From the NCBI GenBank assembly GCA_009692185.1, contig SHZT01000012.1, positions 1 through 64,000 of the forward strand: a stretch of DNA of 64,000 nt, in the 5' to 3' direction. Shown in pieces: positions 58,763 to 64,000 of the stretch (position 1 is the stretch's first letter; each line of letters begins with the position of its first letter). Below the pieces are notes generated by a model. That model searched no databases. It was not told the origin of the DNA and was given only the letters and a program-made list of their open reading frames with translations. Source of the stretch: Gemmatimonadota bacterium. Its GTDB lineage: Bacteria > Gemmatimonadota > Gemmatimonadetes > Gemmatimonadales > GWC2-71-9. Position numbers and translations under genes: made by a program.

Positions 58763-59095
58763 CTACCGCACGTCGTATTTCAGGAAACGGGCGAAGGCCG
58801 CGAGGAAGGCGACGGTCGCGTACAGCGCCAGGATCACGAGATCGGGCATGGCGCGCTGGATGAGAACGCCCAAGGGCTGAGTGACGGGCGTGTAGACCGG
58901 CAGTGAAGCAAGATCGAGGCGCGTGGGGGTCCCGCCTCCGGCGCCGCCGAACTGGAAGGTCGAGTTCCCCCCGCCACGCGGTCCGCCGGTCGTCGTCGTC
59001 GTGGTGGACCTGTTTGCGGGTGGCGTGCCGACTGCCCTACAGATGCGAATACCCCGCGTTTCGTCGCGGAGCGGAGGAATCGTGCGTGTGGGCAA
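58763..59095 (-). pseudogene. C-terminal remnant of an ABC-2 (DUF3526-type) permease
   Basis: The last 50 residues (VLIQRAMPDLVILALYATVA, then FLAAFARFLKYDVR) match the final membrane helix and R-Y-D-V-R end of ABC-2/DUF3526 permeases. The preceding 55 residues are low-complexity (STTTTTTGGPRGGGNS) and the rest of the transporter, including the ATPase, is missing; the HU gene ends 43 bp upstream. It is a decayed end, probably left by deletion. Confidence 0.55.
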
Positions 59096-59100
59096 GGGTC

Positions 59101-59128
59101 GAAACGAGAACGACCGCGTGAGCGGCCG
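59101..59128 (-). terminator. Terminator of the HU gene
   Basis: ACGGCCGC-TCAC-GCGGTCGT on the minus strand forms an eight-pair stem (one G-T pair) followed by TCTCGTTTC. It begins 11 bases after the HU stop. Confidence 0.55.
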
Positions 59129-59138
59129 TTATGGGGGG

Positions 59139-59456
59139 CTATCTGGGGGCGGCGGTTTCGTTGGCTTCGGCGACCAGGGCCCGCAGTTCCTTGGAGGGCT
59201 TGAACACGGGCACCGGCCGGGCAGCAACCTCTACCGGGTTACCCGTACGGGGATTCCGCGCCATGCGCGTCTTGCGCCGGCGAATCTTGAACGTGCCAAA
59301 CCCCCGGATCTCGATGTTATGCTGCTCGGCCAGCGCGACTTTGACCGCCTCAAGGAACGCATCCACAACCCGGGCGCAGTCCTTTTTGGAGATCATAGGA
59401 CCGGCCCTCCGCGCGATGGAGGCCGTGACTTTTTCGACCAAATCTGCTTTTGTCAT
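59139..59456 (-). CDS. HU/IHF-family DNA-bending protein
   Basis: The 105-residue nucleoid protein starts MTKADLVEKVTASIARRAG; EIRGFGTFKIRRRKTRMARN and NPRTGNPVEVAARPVPVF are the beta-arm motif with the intercalating proline. The C-terminal 15 residues extend the usual 90-residue chain. ATG at 59456 is preceded by GGGGG. Own promoter upstream overlaps the end of carA. Confidence 0.96.
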   Translation of the reverse strand: MTKADLVEKVTASIARRAGPMISKKDCARVVDAFLEAVKVALAEQHNIEIRGFGTFKIRRRKTRMARNPRTGNPVEVAARPVPVFKPSKELRALVAEANETAAPR

Positions 59457-59522
59457 GCCACCCCCTGACCGGTACCGCGAAATCCGTGGCCCAGACCCCA
59501 GAATTGTGGGATCGGGGCGCAC

Positions 59523-59552
59523 AAGGTAGGGGGCTTACCTATTGACTGTCAA
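59523..59552 (-). promoter_or_regulatory. HU gene promoter
   Basis: TTGACA (59547-59552), 18-bp spacer, TACCTT (59523-59528). The perfect -35 box lies within the last codons of carA, so the leader is about 57 nt. Confidence 0.6.
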
Positions 59553-60633
59553 GAGCTTGGACGAACTCTTGGAAGTGCTTCCGCGCGTCGTGGGGACCTG
59601 GGGACGCCTCCGGATGGTACTGCACTGCGAAGGTAGGTAGGGTCCGGTGCCTGAGGCCTTCTACGCTGCCATCATTGAGGTTAACGTGCGTCACCTCAAG
59701 TTCTTTGGCACCAGTGACGTTCTTAGTCGTTCCCCTTACAGCAAATCCGTGGTTTTGGCTCGTTATCAGGACTCGTCCAGTCTCGATCTCCCGAACCGGG
59801 TGATTACCCCCTCGATGGCCGTATGGCAGCTTGGTGGTCTCCCCTCCGAAAGCCAGCCCGATGAGCTGGTGTCCGAGGCAGATACCGAACGTCGGGAGTC
59901 CTGAGGCCGCCAGTTCCCGTATGACCGGCATGGCGTAAGTGACTGCCGCCGGGTCTCCGGGGCCGTTCGACAGGAAAAGCCCATTGGGCTCCAATTCCCG
60001 GACCCTCGCAGCCGGGGTCTTGGCCGGAACGACGGTCACCCGGCAGTCCAGCGAGTTGAACATCCGAAGAATGTTCTCCTTCATGCCGAAGTCGTAGGCG
60101 ACGATGTGGTATTTGGCCTTCGCGCTACCCACGACCCGCTCCTTCGTGATACTCGCGGCGGAGGCCAGGTCGAGACCTTCCATTTTCGGGCTCGCCTCGA
60201 GCCGTTTGCGGGCGTCGTCAGACGGCGTATCCCCCTCGGCAACGATCCCCCGCATTGCGCCCTTCTCGCGGAGGTACCGGGTGAGACGGCGGGTATCCAC
60301 GCCTTCCACCACGGGAATGCCCTTCCCGGCCAGCCATTCGCCCAGGGACCCGGACGCCCGCCAGTTCGAGTATTCCTGGGAGAGCTCGCGAACGAGGATC
60401 CCCTGCACCTGGGGCTTCGAAGACTCCAGGTCTTCCTGGTTGATTCCGTAGTTGCCAATCATCGGCGCGGTCATGGTCACGATCTGGCCGGTGTACGAAG
60501 GATCGGTGAAGACCTCCTGGTATCCGGTCAGATTCGTCGTGAACACGACCTCCCCGGTCTCGGCAGAAAAAGAACGGCGCGTAGCTCCAGAGAACCACGC
60601 GCCGTCTTCGAGCAGGACGTAAGCCGGGTTCAG
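59539..60633 (-). CDS. carA: Carbamoyl-phosphate synthase small subunit, CTG start
   Basis: The 364-residue glutaminase feeds ammonia to CarB for arginine and pyrimidine synthesis. VVFTTNLTGYQEVFTDPSYT, FGICLGHQLIGLAFGG (catalytic Cys) and QYHPEASPGPHDA (His/Glu) are intact. No ATG, GTG or TTG fits the N terminus: the aligned start is CTG at 60631-60633 (NPAYVLLEDGAWFSG follows), six bases after GGAGG and overlapping the secG stop as CTGA. carB is not adjacent. Confidence 0.92.
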   Translation of the reverse strand: MNPAYVLLEDGAWFSGATRRSFSAETGEVVFTTNLTGYQEVFTDPSYTGQIVTMTAPMIGNYGINQEDLESSKPQVQGILVRELSQEYSNWRASGSLGEWLAGKGIPVVEGVDTRRLTRYLREKGAMRGIVAEGDTPSDDARKRLEASPKMEGLDLASAASITKERVVGSAKAKYHIVAYDFGMKENILRMFNSLDCRVTVVPAKTPAARVRELEPNGLFLSNGPGDPAAVTYAMPVIRELAASGLPTFGICLGHQLIGLAFGGETTKLPYGHRGGNHPVREIETGRVLITSQNHGFAVRGTTKNVTGAKELEVTHVNLNDGSVEGLRHRTLPTFAVQYHPEASPGPHDARKHFQEFVQALDSQ

Positions 60634-61019
60634 TTCTGGCCTCCCGGCGGCGTGGCCGGGGCAGCAGGCGGGGCCTGTGTGCCGGGGCTGGGCGTCGTCG
60701 TGCTGGGGGCCTGCTGGAGATTGAGGGGCAACGGGGCCACAGGGGTCGGCACCTGGATCTGACCCTCGAGAATCGACCTGGGCAGGGCATTCCGGGTGGA
60801 GAGGCCCGCGAGCACCAGCGAGAGCCCGAGGAAGATGCCCCCGCACCACCACGTGGCCTTGGTCAGGATCGTCACGGCTTGCCGGCCGCCGAGGAAGCTG
60901 TCGGTCGAGGCGCCGCCGCCCATGGAAGCGAGCCCCCCGCCCTGGCCGGCCTGGAGGAGGACGACCGTGACGAGCAGGAGCCCGTCGAGGATCAGCAAAG
61001 TCAAGAGGAGTATGAACAT
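60630..61019 (-). CDS. secG: Preprotein translocase subunit SecG
   Basis: A 129-residue protein with two membrane helices (2-22 and 54-76) linked by LLQAGQGGGLASMGGGASTD, the conserved SecG loop. The C-terminal 45 residues are a proline/threonine/alanine-rich tail, longer than in E. coli. SecG assists SecYEG translocation. Confidence 0.94.
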   Translation of the reverse strand: MFILLLTLLILDGLLLVTVVLLQAGQGGGLASMGGGASTDSFLGGRQAVTILTKATWWCGGIFLGLSLVLAGLSTRNALPRSILEGQIQVPTPVAPLPLNLQQAPSTTTPSPGTQAPPAAPATPPGGQN

Positions 61020-61035
61020 GGCGTTTCCGGCCGGG

Positions 61036-61065
61036 AAGATATCCGGCCCAAGGTCGCGGAGTCAA
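61036..61065 (-). promoter_or_regulatory. secG-carA promoter
   Basis: TTGACT (61060-61065), 18-bp spacer, TATCTT (61036-61041) on the minus strand, 16 bases before the secG ATG. Leader about nine bases, without a good ribosome site. Confidence 0.6.
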
Positions 61066-61199
61066 TCGGTTGAGGCGGATAGACGGATAGACGGATGAAG
61101 GACATCTGCCCGCCAGAAAGGCTCGAACCCCCGGGCGAGATGGGTTTGGCGTGGCGCGAGCAAGTCACCATGGGCGATCGCGACGCTGGATCAGCTCGG

Positions 61200-61673
61200 T
61201 CATTGCGTCTTGAAGGTCAGACCGCCCAAGACCGCTACGGGCGTCGGGGTCAAGTTGTTGCCCAGCTGCCCGTCGCCGTTGAGGCCCCAGCAGTAGGCCG
61301 CCCCGCCGGCCGTGGGGCCGCAGGTGTGGAGCGAGCCCGCGCTCAGGGCCGAGAACATCAGGCCGCCGGAGACCGGGACTGGGGTTGTGTTGGTCCTGGT
61401 CGTGGTCGCGCTGCCCAACTGCCCCCACAAGTTATCGCCCCAGCAGTAGGCCGCCTCGCCGGCCGTGAGGCCACAGGTGTGGGACCCGCCGGCGCTCAGG
61501 GCCGAGAACATCAGGCCGCCGGAGACCGGGACTGGGGTCGTGCTTCTGGGCGTGGTCGTGGTCGCGCCGTTGTGCAGCGCCGAGTGGGGAGAAATGACGG
61601 ACTCCTTACAGCCAGGCAGGGCAAGCAGCAATCCAAGCCCCGGGGCTAGCGCCCGTCGAAGCAACTGCCTCAT
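61200..61673 (-). CDS. Short RCC1-repeat lipoprotein
   Basis: ATG at 61673 gives 157 residues with lipobox ALPGC (cysteine about 22). Then two near-identical repeats of about 50 residues: FSALSAGGSHTCGLTAGEAA and FSALSAGSLHTCGPTAGGAA, each followed by YCWG and a GQLG motif, plus a partial third ending GGLTFKTQ. RCC1 repeats form seven-bladed propellers, so this is much shorter than a closed propeller. It may be a C-truncated relic or oligomerise. Confidence 0.7.
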   Translation of the reverse strand: MRQLLRRALAPGLGLLLALPGCKESVISPHSALHNGATTTTPRSTTPVPVSGGLMFSALSAGGSHTCGLTAGEAAYCWGDNLWGQLGSATTTRTNTTPVPVSGGLMFSALSAGSLHTCGPTAGGAAYCWGLNGDGQLGNNLTPTPVAVLGGLTFKTQ

Positions 61674-61882
61674 ACGAGTCGGAGAGTGGCCGTCCGGTGC
61701 GGAATCAGCCAGACACCCTGCATCGCGGTCACAGTAACCAAGTCGTGGAACCCGGACGCCCAAGATCCCTCCAACACCGACGGGGAAGGAACGCACTCAA
61801 GGTAGCTTCACGCGGTGGCTTCCCTAGCTCCCGCCCGGCCGCACACTACAGACGTGCAAGGCACTGTTCCGTAACGCAGGCA

Positions 61883-62626
61883 CTACCGGCTGTTGACGAT
61901 TTCCAGCCAGGCGCCTGCATCAATCGAGGCCCCGCCGACGAGAACACCGTCTATCTCTGGCTCTGCCAGCAGAGCGGCGATGTTGTCCGGCTTTACACTT
62001 CCGCCGTAGAGAACGGTGAGGTTGCGGGCGGCGACGCCGCGGGCCACAAACCAGGCGCGAATCGCGCGGTGTACCTGGGCGGCATCGGCTGGGGTCGCGT
62101 TGCGACCCGTGCCGATGGCCCACACCGGCTCGTACGCAATCGTGATGTCCGCCAGCGCGTTGGCATCCAGGCCCGCGAGTGCGCCGAGCTGGCGTTCGAT
62201 CACCGCGACCGTCTGTCCGGCCTCCCGCTGATCGATCATTTCGCCAACGCAGAGAACTGCCTTCACCTGGTGACGAAGCAGGGCCCGCACCTTCTTCGCG
62301 GTGTCGTCTTCAGTCTCACCAAACACATGGCGACGCTCGGAGTGCCCCACGAGAGCGGCCCGGGCCCCGGCCTCCTTGGCCATGGGAACCGACAGTTCCC
62401 CGGTGAAGGCACCCTTGTCATCCCAATGCACGTTCTGGGTGCCAACGATGATCTCGGCCCGGTCCCGCGTCTCGCGCGCCACCGTTTCGAGCGACACCGC
62501 CGGCGGGAACAACCACACTTCACGCCCCGTAACCCTCCGGTATCGGGCAAGAAAACTCTTCAGGAACGCGCGGGCCTCCTCCGGCCCGAGGTGCATTTTC
62601 CAGTTCCCCGCGAAGATCCGGCTCAC
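61883..62626 (-). CDS. tpiA: Triosephosphate isomerase
   Basis: The 247-residue TIM barrel interconverts dihydroxyacetone phosphate and glyceraldehyde 3-phosphate. FAGNWKMHL (lysine), VGHSERRHVFGE (histidine) and IAYEPVWAIGTGR (catalytic glutamate) are all present, as is the phosphate loop VLYGGSVKPDN. It overlaps pgk by four bases. The 209 bp between its end and the RCC1 gene show nothing else. Confidence 0.98.
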   Translation of the reverse strand: MSRIFAGNWKMHLGPEEARAFLKSFLARYRRVTGREVWLFPPAVSLETVARETRDRAEIIVGTQNVHWDDKGAFTGELSVPMAKEAGARAALVGHSERRHVFGETEDDTAKKVRALLRHQVKAVLCVGEMIDQREAGQTVAVIERQLGALAGLDANALADITIAYEPVWAIGTGRNATPADAAQVHRAIRAWFVARGVAARNLTVLYGGSVKPDNIAALLAEPEIDGVLVGGASIDAGAWLEIVNSR

Positions 62627-63813
62627 GCGTCGTCCAGCGCCGCGACACCCGGCAACGTCTTGCCTTCGAGGAACTCGAGCGACGCTCCGCCGCCGGTGGA
62701 CACATGGCTCATGCGGTCCTGAATGCCCGCTGTCGCGACGGCCGCCGCTGAATCCCCCCCCCCCACGACCGTCGTCGCGCCACGCCCGGTGGCCTCCACC
62801 ATGGCCTTCGCGATGCTCAGCGTCCCCTGGTCAAACGGAGGTACTTCGGCGACACCCATGGGTCCGTTCCACAGGACGGTTTTCGCCCGCCGAATCCGCG
62901 CGGCATAGTCGTCCCGGGTGCGCTGGTCGATATCGAACACTGCCTGGTCCCGGGGAATCGCGTCCCGGGCGACGCTGGTGGTCCGTACGCCGGGCTTTGC
63001 CTCGGCGGCAACCACGGCGCCCACGGGCACGACGATCTTCTTCCCCGCCCGGGCGATCAGGTCGCGGGCAAGCTCGACCTTGTCCCGCTCGACGAGGGAT
63101 TTCCCGATTTCCAGCCCCATCGCGGCGAAGAATGTGCATGCCATGGCCCCGCCGATCAGGATCTCGTCTACCTTGGGGAGCATGGCCTCGATGACGTCGA
63201 TCTTTCCCGAGATCTTGGCGCCTCCAAGGATCGCCACGAACGGCCGCTTCGGATTGCTCAGCGCGGTGCCGAGGTATTCGAGTTCCCGCTGCATGAGGAG
63301 ACCGGCCACGGCCGGTTTCACGAGCCGTGCGACACCTTCGGTTGACGCGTGGGCCCGGTGTGCCGTGCCGAACGCGTCGTTGACGAAAATGTCTCCCAGC
63401 CGGGCGAACGACGCGGCCAGCGCCGGATCGTTGGTCTCTTCCCCGCTCCAGAACCGCGTGTTTTCGACCAGCGCCACCTGGCCCCGCTTGAGGTGACGGG
63501 ACTGCTGTTCGGCCTCGGGGGTCGTGGGGTCCTCGATGAACGTCACCGGGCTCCCGAGCTGGCGTTCAAGCTCAGCGGCCACCGGCCGGAGAGAGTACTT
63601 GGGGTCCCGGCTTCCATTGGGCCGCCCGAGGTGGGACAGCAGTATGACGCGGCACCCGCGCCCCCTGAGCCAGGCGATGGTCGGAAGGGTGGCGGTAATG
63701 CGGGTGGCGTCGGCAACACGTCCGTCCTTGAGCGGGACGTTGAAATCGACTCGAACCAGCGCCCGCTCGCCTTCCAGCGGTTGGCCCTCCAGCGCGGAAA
63801 GAGTCCGCTTCAC
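62623..63813 (-). CDS. pgk: Phosphoglycerate kinase
   Basis: The 396-residue kinase makes ATP from 1,3-bisphosphoglycerate. LVRVDFNVPLKDGRV, VILLSHLGRPNGSRD (substrate side), LGGAKISGKIDVIEAMLPKV and VVGGGDSAAAVATAG (nucleotide side) are family hallmarks. The last motif is encoded over a run of 11 C on the plus strand (62754-62764). It overlaps the gap gene by four bases. Confidence 0.98.
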   Translation of the reverse strand: MKRTLSALEGQPLEGERALVRVDFNVPLKDGRVADATRITATLPTIAWLRGRGCRVILLSHLGRPNGSRDPKYSLRPVAAELERQLGSPVTFIEDPTTPEAEQQSRHLKRGQVALVENTRFWSGEETNDPALAASFARLGDIFVNDAFGTAHRAHASTEGVARLVKPAVAGLLMQRELEYLGTALSNPKRPFVAILGGAKISGKIDVIEAMLPKVDEILIGGAMACTFFAAMGLEIGKSLVERDKVELARDLIARAGKKIVVPVGAVVAAEAKPGVRTTSVARDAIPRDQAVFDIDQRTRDDYAARIRRAKTVLWNGPMGVAEVPPFDQGTLSIAKAMVEATGRGATTVVGGGDSAAAVATAGIQDRMSHVSTGGGASLEFLEGKTLPGVAALDDA

Positions 63814-64000
63814 GCCAGGGTCTTGCCGATGAACTCCAGCAGATCCACACAGCGCGCCGAGTAGCCCATTTCGTTGTCATACCAGGACGACACGTGCACC
63901 AGCGTGCCGTCAATCACGCTGGTGGAGAGGGAGTCGATCGTGCTGGAGTGATAGTCGCCGTTGTAGTCGCTCGACACGAGCGGCTCGTCGCTCACCGCCA
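63810..64000 (-). CDS. gap: Glyceraldehyde-3-phosphate dehydrogenase, C-terminal part
   Basis: Only the last 62 codons lie in the window. EPLVSSDYNGDYHSSTIDS and the NAD-binding end SWYDNEMGYSARCVDLLEF identify GAPDH. The gene continues beyond position 64000 and is the upstream member of a gap-pgk-tpiA operon. Confidence 0.95.
   Translation of the reverse strand, partial: AVSDEPLVSSDYNGDYHSSTIDSLSTSVIDGTLVHVSSWYDNEMGYSARCVDLLEFIGKTLA

Noticed and set aside
61081-61096. Two tandem copies of AGACGGAT upstream of secG
   Set aside because: Only two exact units; too short to call a functional repeat.
61105-61150. tRNA-like T arm (GGGGGTTCGAGC on the minus strand) after secG, where a tRNA-Leu is often found
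   Set aside because: The T stem needs three G-T pairs, no matching 5' acceptor, D arm or anticodon arm occurs upstream, so no tRNA is called; at most a relic.
61335-61541. Two near-identical 50-bp DNA repeats
   Set aside because: They are explained by the RCC1 protein repeats of the gene at 61200-61673 and not by an insertion element.
1-64000. CRISPR arrays, rRNA genes, prophage or conjugation modules
   Set aside because: No regularly spaced repeats, rRNA signatures, or phage/transfer genes were seen on either strand.

Overview
The window is a high-GC bacterial chromosome segment with a diderm cell plan: LptE-like and LpxH-like envelope genes, many lipoproteins, outer-membrane barrels and a SecDF/SecG export set. 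Gene order and protein style (barrel proteins ending in short hydrophobic strands, TolB-propeller/barrel fusions, RCC1 lipoproteins, GatCAB, an alternative GlmU) fit a member of Gemmatimonadota. That assignment is inferred from style and rests on no marker gene.

Layout. 1-2717 is a small accessory region: an IS3-type transposase fragment, a well-formed integron attC site, two cassette-like hypothetical genes, a frameshifted HNH endonuclease and a tRNA-Pro whose 3' half has been lost. 2718-14567 is dominated by one long minus-strand gene chain that starts with a bacterial microcompartment (BMC) module (two BMC-H shell proteins, CoA-acylating aldehyde dehydrogenase, PduL). It runs without real gaps through a thioesterase, a HEAT-cyclophilin fusion, a protease-propeller-barrel protein, two lipoproteins, RNase PH and RdgB. 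14617-29269 holds an LpxH-like hydrolase, tRNA-Sec, and the chain rimP-nusA-ylxQ-infB-ylxP-rbfA-truB-ribF-secD-secF-tatD-ridA, preceded by pgeF and murA. 29336-39120 carries a zinc phospholipase C-like pair and the chain lipoprotein-serS-histidine kinase-uvrD-gatCAB. 39121-42459 is a plus-strand sugar-nucleotide operon (roadblock protein, ManC, alternative GlmU, metallo-hydrolase). 42456-46284 holds two related genes with broken frames (HD-GYP-like and HEAT) and a small secreted protein. 46341-49551 contains groES-groEL under a CIRCE operator and a barrel-NlpC/P60 fusion. 49646-58747 holds an Ig/LVIVD-repeat protein, a PTPS/QueD enzyme and the chain moaD-moaE-trmL-mdh-sdhC-sdhA-sdhB. 58763-64000 contains an ABC permease remnant, HU, secG-carA, an RCC1 lipoprotein and tpiA-pgk-gap (gap cut by the window edge).

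How the parts work together. The BMC module would convert an aldehyde to acyl-CoA and then acyl-phosphate inside a protein shell, but no vertex protein, signature enzyme, alcohol dehydrogenase or kinase is encoded here. The module must be completed elsewhere or is reduced. Its promoter carries a perfect inverted repeat over the -10 box, suggesting substrate-responsive repression. The rimP-infB chain is the usual transcription/translation operon with an intrinsic-terminator-like hairpin in its leader.

Recurring sequence habits: several promoters lie so close to the start codon that the mRNAs should be leaderless or nearly so; genes on one strand are commonly joined by NTGA overlaps; and four of six convergent gene pairs end on one shared CTAG.
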